Shown here: positions 26,601 to 33,611 of the stretch, one piece after another
How the letters are laid out: each line of letters begins with the position of its first letter
Numbering within the stretch: the first letter of the stretch is position 1
DNA from: Bacteroidia bacterium
Lineage (GTDB): Bacteria > Bacteroidota > Bacteroidia > B-17B0 > Aurantibacillaceae
NCBI GenBank assembly: GCA_022842625.1
Contig: JALHPG010000010.1
Span: 1-53,732 of the forward strand
Direction: 5' to 3'
DNA length: 53,732 nucleotides
Notes under the pieces: model-generated
The model's input: the letters and a program-made list of their open reading frames with translations, nothing else
Database searches by the model: none
What the model was told of the DNA's origin: nothing
Position numbers and translations under genes: made by a program

Positions 26601-28883
26601 TTCATCCGGAGTCATTAATTTTAATAATGGATGATTTTTCCATAATGATTCATCACTTACAGACTCATCAAGAAACTTGTAGTTAATTGAGAGCAAGCCA
26701 CATTGTTCAAGGTTAGGTAAAACAACTCGCCAACTCCTTCTTAAATCATGCAACAATTTGTACATGATAAAATCTTTAAACGCATCCTCGTTTTCCTTTT
26801 TCGGCCCAGGAAAAGTTGCAGGTTGTTTTGCAAACTCCTTTTGTTCAATTTCTAAACACTCAAAAACTTTATCTTTTATTGTTGAGTAGTCTAAAGACTG
26901 ATATTTAGAAATAGCTTTATTGATTGCTGCTCGCAACTGACCAATTTTAACGAAATCATTAAAGTGACCAGATTGTAAAGAGGCATCTTGCCTGTTATCG
27001 GTAAAACTTAATAGTTTTTGTTTTTCTGTCGGCTGAGCAAATGATTGCAGTAATGAAATTGTTTCAAATGAAATTACAGTCGTTGCTGTACTTCTACCTT
27101 CACCACCAAGCCTTGCTAATTTTCTCCATTCATTTCTATCGGAATATATTACACCTGAAGTAGGATCGATAGCAAGAGGTTTAGAGATAAACCAACCTTC
27201 GAACTCCATTTTCGCTGAAAAGGAGTAATTACCTTGTTTGTCAAAATATATCTTCCGGGGGATGCGATCAACGTAATTTGATTTTAAAGAACGGCTTCCA
27301 TCTTTTCTTCTTGGGTTAAACCAAGCGTCTGGCAATTCTTGTAAATCTCTTTCATTGTTCCAAATTGGCTCTTCATCCTCCTTGTGCTGCATGAAGATGT
27401 ATCCATCAGTAGCATCATCCTCATCTTCTTCATCTGATGTGTTATAAAATTCTCTTGGAACTATTTTGACACTATCCTCTTTTAAAGAGACACAATAAAA
27501 CTCGTGTCCGGATTCACGACTGAATACAAGTGGAAATAAAAATGTTTTTTCATCATCAGCATAAAGTCCTGCTTCCAATCGTAAATCTCTCTGCCCCTGA
27601 TAGCCCAAAGTTGCATAAACAGAACCTGTTTGGGAAATAAACTGATGAATTCTATATGGCAGATAATTTTTCTTTTTACTACCGTTATTCTTTGTGTTTA
27701 AATTGTTAGCCCATTGTAGCAATTCCATTAAATGGGTTCCACATAAATCTAAAGACAAATTTGTTTGCTCAGCAAGTTGTTTAATAATTGCCGGAATTGT
27801 TATGGGCTTTCTGCGAACATACTGACCTTCTGTAAGCAGTAAAGCGACGTGTTCCTCAATCCAGTTTGCAGTTGGATGCTTTTCAAATGCCAACTCTGTG
27901 TCATTTGTATTAATCTTTTGATTGATGGTTTCTTTCAACTCATCCGTTGTAGGAACTTTACCGCCTTCCAAACTCTTAACCAAATATTCATTTATTACCT
28001 GATTGGATTTAATATCTGTTCCAAAAATAGTTGATGCGATTTTTGCAACGGCTTCTTTTTGTTGAAGTATAGAAGAGTTATCGAGAGACACCATTGTTGC
28101 TGATGTTCCGATAGAAGTAACTTGATTTTTAGCTTGCGCTTTTATCCTGCGGATTAATATAGAAACATCTGATCCTTGACGACCACGATAGGTATGTAAC
28201 TCATCAAAAACAAGGTATTTAATATTGTCTAAAATACTGTTCCGAACTTTCACATCTTCGCCACCACGAGTCATGATATATTCGAGCATCACATAATTCG
28301 TTAATAAAATATGTGGCGGCTCTTTTCTTAATTGCTCACGGGTTTCTTCTTTTTCTTGCCCGGTATATTGCCCAAAACGAATAGGGAAAGCTTTTCCGGT
28401 TTTGCTTTCATAATTCTTTTTAAACTTTTCAATCTCTTTGAACTGAGAATTGATAAGGGCATTCATTGGGTACACAATTACCGCCTGAATTTTTCCGTTG
28501 GATTTTTCTCCCTCATTTAAAATGTGATTAAAGATTGTAGCGATATACGTTAGTGATTTACCCGATCCAGTTCCGGAGGTAACAACAAATTCCTTCCCTT
28601 CAGAGCCAAGAAGAATTGCCTCTTCCTGATGACGATACAAATCATATCCTTCAAAAATGCTATCTAATTCGGCATTCAATTTCCCTTCAGTAACCAATTT
28701 TTTTAATGGATTGCCTTTCTCGAATGTTGGGTTGAATTGAATTAATGGCTCAAGCCATAGCTTGTTATTGTCAATTCCATGATTAACAAATTCAAGAATA
28801 GAAGGATCTTTTATATTAATGAAACTATTAATATAAGACTTGTAATTGTCTAAGAGCCTTTTATGGAACGAGAGTATATTCAT
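23622..28883 (-). CDS. giant DEAD helicase-DUF1998 protein with C-terminal nuclease-like domain (Druantia E / DrmA-DrmB-like)
   Basis: 1753 residues. The N-terminal DEAD-type helicase carries TSGTGSGKS (102-110), VIVYPMNALINSQ, LVFDELHTYRG and, in the C-terminal RecA lobe, SPTMELGIDISDLSIVHMRN with QRSGRAGRSG. The DUF1998 (MZB-related) region follows at about 1450-1560 (GADGVITLMYALKRAIENVF, then YEASEGSLGVLSQI). The last 120 residues contain RPDFYFKPNIYVFCDGTPHD, a Vsr/DUF559-like PD-(D/E)xK pattern. Large helicase-DUF1998 proteins are the core of Druantia (DruE) and, as two genes, of DISARM (DrmA/DrmB). The added nuclease could make this the effector. It begins 4 bp after the AbiEii-like gene. 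Confidence 0.86.
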   Translation of the reverse strand: MNILSFHKRLLDNYKSYINSFINIKDPSILEFVNHGIDNNKLWLEPLIQFNPTFEKGNPLKKLVTEGKLNAELDSIFEGYDLYRHQEEAILLGSEGKEFVVTSGTGSGKSLTYIATIFNHILNEGEKSNGKIQAVIVYPMNALINSQFKEIEKFKKNYESKTGKAFPIRFGQYTGQEKEETREQLRKEPPHILLTNYVMLEYIMTRGGEDVKVRNSILDNIKYLVFDELHTYRGRQGSDVSILIRRIKAQAKNQVTSIGTSATMVSLDNSSILQQKEAVAKIASTIFGTDIKSNQVINEYLVKSLEGGKVPTTDELKETINQKINTNDTELAFEKHPTANWIEEHVALLLTEGQYVRRKPITIPAIIKQLAEQTNLSLDLCGTHLMELLQWANNLNTKNNGSKKKNYLPYRIHQFISQTGSVYATLGYQGQRDLRLEAGLYADDEKTFLFPLVFSRESGHEFYCVSLKEDSVKIVPREFYNTSDEEDEDDATDGYIFMQHKEDEEPIWNNERDLQELPDAWFNPRRKDGSRSLKSNYVDRIPRKIYFDKQGNYSFSAKMEFEGWFISKPLAIDPTSGVIYSDRNEWRKLARLGGEGRSTATTVISFETISLLQSFAQPTEKQKLLSFTDNRQDASLQSGHFNDFVKIGQLRAAINKAISKYQSLDYSTIKDKVFECLEIEQKEFAKQPATFPGPKKENEDAFKDFIMYKLLHDLRRSWRVVLPNLEQCGLLSINYKFLDESVSDESLWKNHPLLKLMTPDERKEFIFQILDYFRKAYALSYSMLEPGIINKNATTIKEKLKKPWTLDDSDKIEYPNFIRVEKLSGNSTSVYTESASYQSVFGRYIKRIANQYDKDLISGKESYNTFIYNLFNFLADDARLLSYKPAKADEGHQVRIYQLKVDNILWERGDGETITQDLIKTRSYKPLNQKVNRYFQSFYSLNFNEMKSITGAEHTGQINSEKRKLREEEFRAGNISALFCSPTMELGIDISDLSIVHMRNVPPSPANYAQRSGRAGRSGQAALVLVYCSNFSPHDRYYYKNAAKMVAGFVSAPKLDLINRELLSSHLNGMILTRKSLNSLKNSLGDLVDKDDLEKLPLKKTIVEALTLSETEKSEIQRDFLKVINDSYFKTELEIKKPNWFNDNWIRLQLDTFLTSFDESLNRWRKLYRAAIIQFREANEIIENKIYAENHDKVKTAKRTRRQAERQMDLLLNDMNEAGVSTGKNNDQSEFYPYRYFASEGFLPGYNFTRLPIRAFLENDDSGGEYVSRPRYIALGEFGPRNVIYHDGSKYRVDRIILTEAEAKMERAKISPFTGYIMMKEQYNYNVDPFVNMELNEGMDNYIHSNFVEMPEARAYELQRITCQEEERTRKGYDIKTFFSVDTGMENVTEATVNLAEQSLLHIHSMPATRLVHVNFKWKASKDNGFALHLKNGYWQNKDQETNESNSDEVKKVKLFTTTIANSLYLQPVKSLGLEGGADGVITLMYALKRAIENVFQVEGNEIGATIMGSEENPNILLYEASEGSLGVLSQIVEKPEFYAAVMNEAYNLCFTKNDKEIPDEELSPATYEDLLSYYNQFYHLKINRKLIREALRNLKGSKVEVHTNASFSSYEEQYQALQAGRDQTSSTEDAFLKYLYKNSLRLPDAVQPKVEHMFVRPDFYFKPNIYVFCDGTPHDNPAIQKDDLEKRSALKKDGYQVLSWYYKDKLEDFIIKRPDIFKKVKSTTVKVTTDKIDALFNEASQRFDTTLKKLGE

Positions 28884-28886
28884 CAG

Positions 28887-29750
28887 TTATTCTTTAAAAA
28901 TATTTTTAAATAATTCTTTTAGTTCTGCTTTTACAAGGTCAAATTCCGGAAGTGCGTCCGCTTGAATTTGATGCGCTAAACTATTTTTCCAACTTGCCCG
29001 AAGCTTCTTATCATCATCTTCATCCATCAATTGATCTATTCCTGTAAATTCAAGGTTTTTAAACGCCATTTTTTTATGAAATGCATTAACGATCTCATCG
29101 AAATTTAAATCCGGATAGTTCTTTTGTAGATACCATATATCATAAAAATCTCTCGGAGCAGTATAAGATCGTTGTATTAATGCCCTGAGCTTTTCAGCCA
29201 TTACCTCGTTAATTGAATAGCATGGGATTTTATTTGGATTCAATGCGATAGCGTCAGAATACTGATGAGTGATTGCTTGTTGAGCTTCATCAAATATCAT
29301 TAATTCGTAAAGAATAATTTCAATTTTTATTTTAGTCTGCCAGCGTTCAACAGGAGGAGGGGTTTCGTTTCGAGGATGGTCTGCTCCCCAAAAACGTATT
29401 ACCGCTTCATATCCCGTTAACTCATCTTTAAATTTTAACGGTCGCAGAGAATCAATGTGAGTAAGTACTTCTGTGTTTTGATGTAAGTGTTCGCAAATAT
29501 TTTGCAAATGCTTTTTCGTTAGCTCAAATGTTTTTTCTCGTGATGTAAAATCTAAATCTTCGGAAAAACGATAGTCAGGGAAATAGCATTTTTTAAGACA
29601 TGTTCCTCCTTTAAAAATCAATACCTCTTTAAGTTCCGGTTGTGAATATATAGCCGCCAGAAAATGACCAAGTACCCAATCTTTATCAACGGTACTTTTT
29701 GACACGAGTTTGGCTTCAGCTATCGTAGCTATTTCTTTTTGTAAAATCAT
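28887..29750 (-). CDS. AbiEii-like nucleotidyltransferase
   Basis: 287 residues. The nucleotidyltransferase motif is KGGTCLKKCY (47-56) followed by RFSEDLDF (61-68), the GGT...S-D-L-D signature of the AbiEii/MenT family. A later stretch, EVMAEKLRALIQRSYTAPRD, matches the conserved helical part. AbiEii proteins are type IV toxin components that transfer nucleotides, in studied MenT members to tRNA 3' ends, causing growth arrest during phage infection. Its ATG overlaps the stop of the AbiEi-like gene by 1 nt (TAATG). Here it is operon-linked to DNA-processing genes, so it may be an abortive backup if they are blocked. Confidence 0.9.
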   Translation of the reverse strand: MILQKEIATIAEAKLVSKSTVDKDWVLGHFLAAIYSQPELKEVLIFKGGTCLKKCYFPDYRFSEDLDFTSREKTFELTKKHLQNICEHLHQNTEVLTHIDSLRPLKFKDELTGYEAVIRFWGADHPRNETPPPVERWQTKIKIEIILYELMIFDEAQQAITHQYSDAIALNPNKIPCYSINEVMAEKLRALIQRSYTAPRDFYDIWYLQKNYPDLNFDEIVNAFHKKMAFKNLEFTGIDQLMDEDDDKKLRASWKNSLAHQIQADALPEFDLVKAELKELFKNIFKE

Positions 29751-30550
29751 TAATAAACTTTGTTACAGATGTCTAGGATTTCTTCTCTACTTATGTTTAA
29801 ACGCAATCTCCACTCATTAACGAACTCGCCCTTGTCACTTCCTTGAGTATCGAATAAATTATATTTTGTATTTACTTTTTCTTTAGCAAATCGAATAAAT
29901 GGTTTTAACCCTTTTTTATTTAACAATTCAGCTAAAAAACCCATGCGTTTAGTTGTGGCAATATTATGAATTGCTTCGCAGTATTCAATTAGTTTTTCAG
30001 AATTCAATTTAGCTTCATTGAACGCTCGTATTAATTCTGCATATCCTCCTGAGTACTCCGGAAGATCAAAGCAATCAACAATTGTTTTTTCTACTTCGGT
30101 TATTTTATATCGATGATTACCGAATCCTTGAGTTTTAATTCCGGTATGTTTAGATAAAGCAACTCTTACGAATTGGTATTTCACGCCAAAAACTGTTTTT
30201 TCGGCTTTCTGTTTTGTTGTTTGTATAAATACCGTATTTGGAAATTGCTCCGTTAATCCATGTTTATTTAATGCTGACCAATACGAAACGCAGCCATCAT
30301 CAACTAGATGGCAACCAATAACCAATTCATCTTTAAAATTTGTTCTGCAAAATTTTCCTCGTTCAATTCTCGCTAGTAGTTTTTTATGAACGAGATTTTC
30401 TACCATTTCATTAATGTTCTCAACCTTACCTTTTAATGTTTTGCTGAGTTCATCAAGTGAAAAGATATCCAATTCCATGTCATCCAACAAGCGCAAGAGC
30501 GCAAGCTGATTTTGAGTGAGGTTTTCCGAAATATATGTACTTGACGCCAT
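29750..30550 (-). CDS. AbiEi-like antitoxin/transcriptional regulator
   Basis: 266 residues. The N-terminal winged helix (about 15-70; LALLRLLDDMELDIFSLDEL, then VHKKLLARIERGKFCR) and the AbiEi_4-like C-terminal region (LSKHTGIKTQGFGNHRYKITEVEKTIVDCFDLPEY) are typical of AbiEi antitoxins. In known AbiE systems AbiEi represses its own promoter and counters AbiEii. It is the first gene of the leftward operon, so it is well placed to repress all seven genes. A good promoter lies 60-90 bp upstream. Confidence 0.88.
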   Translation of the reverse strand: MASSTYISENLTQNQLALLRLLDDMELDIFSLDELSKTLKGKVENINEMVENLVHKKLLARIERGKFCRTNFKDELVIGCHLVDDGCVSYWSALNKHGLTEQFPNTVFIQTTKQKAEKTVFGVKYQFVRVALSKHTGIKTQGFGNHRYKITEVEKTIVDCFDLPEYSGGYAELIRAFNEAKLNSEKLIEYCEAIHNIATTKRMGFLAELLNKKGLKPFIRFAKEKVNTKYNLFDTQGSDKGEFVNEWRLRLNISREEILDICNKVY

Positions 30551-30609
30551 TACCTTTTGTTTTAATATAAGACCTAAAAATTGGGGCTTATCTTCAGTTA
30601 AAGAGTAAT

Positions 30610-30639
30610 CAAAGATATTGAATTATTTAACATAAACAA
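30610..30639 (-). promoter_or_regulatory. promoter of the seven-gene defence operon
   Basis: On the minus strand TATCTTTG (30617-30610) fits TAnnTTTG with a TTG (30639-30637) 19 bp upstream, the classic Bacteroidota -7/-33 pair. The rest of the 353-bp divergent region to 30903 is AT-rich and holds no gene. Confidence 0.6.
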
Positions 30640-30861
30640 GTTGATTTATAGGCAATTAACTTTAATCCATTGATTTGACTTCATAAAATCTTGAAAATTA
30701 AAGAATTAGTCAAATATTTTATGAACACTTATTTTTTGATCATTTTAAAGGGACAAAAGAAAAAACAAATAAAAGACATTTATAAATAATTGAAAATCAA
30801 TTTCTTGTCATTTTTTAAGGTATCGAAAAAACAACTTATCAACTGATTGTTAGTAATTTAC

Positions 30862-30897
30862 TTGTAGACGATTATTGTTTTTTGTATATTTGTATAC
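30862..30897 (+). promoter_or_regulatory. promoter and overlapping palindromic operator of the HTH-ImmA gene
   Basis: TTG (30862-30864), a 20-bp spacer and TATATTTG (30885-30892) form a Bacteroidota promoter. The inverted repeat GTATA-TTTG-TATAC (30884-30897) covers the -7 box and lies 6 bp before the ATG. An HTH repressor bound there would block its own promoter; the transcript would have almost no leader. Confidence 0.6.
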
Positions 30898-30903
30898 TAT
30901 AAA

Positions 30904-32007
30904 ATGGAAACGACTATGTATAATTCATCATCAAATTCAAATGTTTTCCCTGCTAGGCTAAGAGCGGCTAGGGAAATGGCAGATTTGTCATTGCAAGATT
31001 TGGCAAATATTTCCAGTTTGTCAAAGCAAGCTATCAGCAAATTTGAGAATGCACAATTACGCCCATCAAGTGATGCTGTTGTAAAATTAGCTAAAGCTTT
31101 AAATGTATCACAAGATTTTCTTTTTGAAGAAGAGTTGGTTGAGACAAATATCACTCTAGCAAGCGTCTCTTTAAGAGAGAAAAGCAAAATTATAATTGAC
31201 GAGTTTGAAGCAATAAAAAAAGACACCGTTGATTATATTGTTCGATTAATTGAATTAGAAAACATTGCAGACAGTAAACAGGATTTTAAAAATCCGATTG
31301 CTGATATCATCATACAAACAAAAAAAGATGTTGAAAAAGCTGCAAAGCAATTAAGAAAAAAATGGAACCTTGGAAATGTTCAAATTCCTAATGTAGTAGA
31401 ATTGCTTGAAGACAAAGGCATAAAAGTATACGAAGTAAATAGATCAGAAAAATTTGAAGGGTTTGCTGCGTGGGCTGGAAAAATCCCGGTAATAGTAATC
31501 AACTCTGCTATAAAGGAAATAACAAGAATTAGGTTTACTTCAATGCATGAACTTGGTCACATTGTGTTGCAATTTATTGATGAGCTTGATGAAGAAACAA
31601 TCGAAAGATTATGTGATGCTTTTTCCGGAGAATTGTTATTTCCAAAAGAAGCTATCATAATTGAGTTTGGACACAAGCGTACTAAAGTTACAATCGAGGA
31701 ATTAAAATATTTAAAAGAAAAATACGGCATATCAATCCATGCTATAATGTATTCGACATTGCAAGCAGGTGTAATTGATTTTGATACATATAAACTTTGG
31801 AAAATGTATTACAATCAATGGTTTGCCGAGGACAAAGATTTTGGAAAATTCAATTCAGAAGAAAAACCACAACGTTTTAATAAGCTATTATATAGTTGTA
31901 TTATTGAGGAGAAGATTTCTCTAGGAAAGGCTTCAGTACTTGCTGGTGTGAAAGAGGGGATGTTGAAGAAGAAATTTCATTCACTTGAAAAGCACCATGT
32001 AAATTGA
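30904..32007 (+). CDS. XRE-family HTH regulator fused to ImmA/IrrE metallopeptidase
   Basis: 367 residues. The Cro/CI-type HTH is at about 15-72 (LRAAREMADLSLQDLANISS, SKQAISKFENAQLRPSSD). The ImmA/IrrE-like zinc metallopeptidase domain (about 150-290) has HELGH at 215-219. The family (COG2856) includes ImmA, which cleaves a phage-type repressor, and IrrE/PprI. Here repressor-like DNA binding and protease are one chain, so it could be a self-controlled, stress-released switch. It is followed 6 bp later by a PIN-like gene, a pairing known from predicted toxin-antitoxin loci. An ATG at 30916 is an alternative start. Confidence 0.88.
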   Translation: METTMYNSSSNSNVFPARLRAAREMADLSLQDLANISSLSKQAISKFENAQLRPSSDAVVKLAKALNVSQDFLFEEELVETNITLASVSLREKSKIIIDEFEAIKKDTVDYIVRLIELENIADSKQDFKNPIADIIIQTKKDVEKAAKQLRKKWNLGNVQIPNVVELLEDKGIKVYEVNRSEKFEGFAAWAGKIPVIVINSAIKEITRIRFTSMHELGHIVLQFIDELDEETIERLCDAFSGELLFPKEAIIIEFGHKRTKVTIEELKYLKEKYGISIHAIMYSTLQAGVIDFDTYKLWKMYYNQWFAEDKDFGKFNSEEKPQRFNKLLYSCIIEEKISLGKASVLAGVKEGMLKKKFHSLEKHHVN

Positions 32008-32013
32008 AGTATT

Positions 32014-32412
32014 ATGCATTATATTTTTAGAGACATAGATGATGTTAGCATGCTCCTCAATGAAGGGGCTTTAGTCATTGGACGTGATATGGGGCATTCT
32101 TTTTCAACAACAGATACTGTTTTGGAAGCTCACGGTGATGAGTTTCACCCTATAAAAGGTTTAATTAGAGGTAATATTGTCTCTCTAAAAACATTTGCTG
32201 AAAATGAATTTGCAAAGATTCAAAACATATTCTCAAAATATAAAAGTTCGTTATCGTTAGCGGATTGTTCAGTTATCTATTGTGCAATTGCAACAAATGG
32301 AATTTTAGTTACAAGTGAAAAAATATTACTTAATGCTAGTGCTGTTTTTAAAATAAAAACATGTACCACTGCATTGTATTTTCAAGAAGTTAAACTTTAT
32401 AAAACAGGATGA
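32014..32412 (+). CDS. PIN-like domain protein, partner of the HTH-ImmA gene
   Basis: 132 residues. The C-terminal half fits the PIN (VapC-like) RNase pattern: SLADCSVIYCAIATNGILVT with acidic Asp84 in the LADC position, followed by SEKILLNAS, resembling the conserved T.D..L motif with Ser-Glu in place of Asn-Asp. The N-terminal acidic residue is less clear (candidates Asp7-Asp10 or Asp25), so activity is uncertain. With the upstream HTH-ImmA gene it forms a likely toxin-regulator pair. A terminator follows closely. Confidence 0.6.
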   Translation: MHYIFRDIDDVSMLLNEGALVIGRDMGHSFSTTDTVLEAHGDEFHPIKGLIRGNIVSLKTFAENEFAKIQNIFSKYKSSLSLADCSVIYCAIATNGILVTSEKILLNASAVFKIKTCTTALYFQEVKLYKTG

Positions 32413-32425
32413 TGAATAGCTAATA

Positions 32426-32473
32426 AAAAAACCAGACGAGGGGTCTGGCTCTAAAACTTTGGTCGGTTTTTTT
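32426..32473 (+). terminator. terminator of the HTH-ImmA/PIN pair
   Basis: An inner hairpin CCAGAC/GTCTGG (32432-32448) and possible outer pairing of AAAAAACC (32426-32433) with GGTTTTTT (32465-32472), ending in a T run. Confidence 0.65.
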
Positions 32474-32597
32474 GATTGTTCATACAATAGAATAGGCTAG
32501 CTGCCTGAAACTATTGTTTGCAAATAAAACTCTTTTATTTGAAAAAAACAAATTGCCTCTCCTCTCTCCGGGAAATAATCTCAAATAAATAATCTGA

Positions 32598-32752
32598 TCC
32601 GCTCTAAAGAGCGGACACGGGTATAGTGTGTGTTATTCGTAAATTAATACGAAGGGCAGTCATGATTGCTATGTCGCAGAATGTGCGATGCAAATAGCAT
32701 ATGTCTCTCCGTGAAGCTTAATTTGAGTTCTATCTAGCTATTGCCATGCCCT
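32598..32752 (+). ncRNA. hairpin-rich region upstream of the ubiquitin-like operon: candidate structured RNA or leader
   Basis: Four perfect stems lie in 155 bp: TCCGCTC/GAGCGGA (32598-32615), TTCGTA/TACGAA (32636-32653), a nested pair TGCTAT/ATAGCA (32667-32699) around TCGCA/TGCGA (32674-32688), and AGGGCA (32653-32658) with TGCCCT (32747-32752) that would close the last 100 nt as a branched domain. The 392-bp gap 32413-32804 has no convincing gene. A TAnnTTTG promoter is not evident upstream. It may be a regulatory leader or a separate small RNA; I match it to no known family. Confidence 0.45.
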
Positions 32753-32804
32753 AAAACTGGCGAAAAAATCAATTTTAATAATTAATATTTTAAAAATTAA
32801 AGTC

Positions 32805-33257
32805 ATGAATTCTAATAATAATAAACATGTTTTGCACTTAACAATAGATGGCAAACAATACGAATGGCACAGTCAATATATCACTGGTGCTGAAGTGAAA
32901 AAACTGGGTAATATTCCAGTTGAATGTGAACTCTTCCTTGCAATTAAAAAACCTTGGGAAGATGAATTAATAAAGGATGAAATCCAAGTTGATTTAGCTC
33001 GACCTGGGTTGGAACATTTCTTCCATAAGAAAAAACATGAAGACTTAGTTTCAATCTTTATTAAGAAAAAGGAATATAAAGTCAAACCCGGAAAGTATAC
33101 TGCTAATGAAATAAAAAACATTGGCGGTGTACCCTTGGCTTATGAATTAGAGCAATTGATCAATGGGAAATTAACCCCACTTGATGATAATGCTGTAATT
33201 GAGATAAAGGGTTGTGAAGAGTTTTTCGCTCATCCTCGTGAAGGTAAATCATCTTAA
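32805..33257 (+). CDS. tandem multiubiquitin-domain protein
   Basis: 150 residues made of two related beta-grasp repeats. Repeat 1 (about 8-75) has LTIDGKQYEW, TGAEVKKLGNIP and GLEHFFHK. Repeat 2 (about 78-144) has IFIKKKEYKV, TANEIKNIGGVP and GCEEFFAHP. This matches the prokaryotic multiubiquitin family found beside E1/E2/JAB genes. It is the likely modifier of the conjugation pathway encoded downstream. The C-terminus is PREGKSS, so a Gly (147) would be exposed only after removal of three residues, a job for the JAB domain. Repeat 1 has no C-terminal Gly, so release of single units is unlikely. Confidence 0.85.
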   Translation: MNSNNNKHVLHLTIDGKQYEWHSQYITGAEVKKLGNIPVECELFLAIKKPWEDELIKDEIQVDLARPGLEHFFHKKKHEDLVSIFIKKKEYKVKPGKYTANEIKNIGGVPLAYELEQLINGKLTPLDDNAVIEIKGCEEFFAHPREGKSS

Positions 33258-33269
33258 AACTTTTAAAAG

Positions 33270-33611
33270 ATGAATTTTCCTGAAGATCAAATTGAGGAAT
33301 TGAAAAAGGTATCCCCTTCTGTTGGCATTGCCACAGAAGGGGGATATACCTATATCCTCCTAGAAAAACTTAAGTTGCCTGATGGTTGCACTCCAGCCGA
33401 AGTAGATGCTCTATTATGTCCAATATTACATACAGGATACCTTTCACGTTTATTTTTTGCAGAGAAAATAAATGGTGGACAAGGAGGAAATTGGAATGGA
33501 AATATTAGAGTACTTGATAGAAATTGGCATGCAATATCATGGCAGACTAACACCCCAAATCTTTCGCTAATAGAACAAGTAATGATTCACTTAAAACCAT
33601 TTAACAAATGA
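33270..33611 (+). CDS. E2-like (prokaryotic E2 family E) conjugating protein
   Basis: 113 residues. The pattern EGGYTYILLEKLKLPDGC, then GYLSRLFFAE and NWHAISWQ resembles the short prokaryotic E2 family E/UBC-fold proteins that accompany multiubiquitin genes. Candidate active Cys residues lie in PDGCTPAEVDALLCP. E2 enzymes receive the modifier from E1 by thioester transfer and pass it to a target. No E3 gene is seen. It lies 12 bp after the modifier gene, and its stop overlaps the next start by 4 bp (ATGA). Confidence 0.75.
   Translation: MNFPEDQIEELKKVSPSVGIATEGGYTYILLEKLKLPDGCTPAEVDALLCPILHTGYLSRLFFAEKINGGQGGNWNGNIRVLDRNWHAISWQTNTPNLSLIEQVMIHLKPFNK

Noticed and set aside
13370..30550. BREX assignment for the defence operon because of the PglX-like methyltransferase
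   Set aside because: No pglZ, brxC/pglY, brxA, brxB or brxL gene is present; the methyltransferase alone is not diagnostic.
30897..31226. Antisense frame of 109 codons over the HTH-ImmA gene
   Set aside because: It mirrors a well-supported HTH domain on the other strand and has no promoter or recognisable motif.
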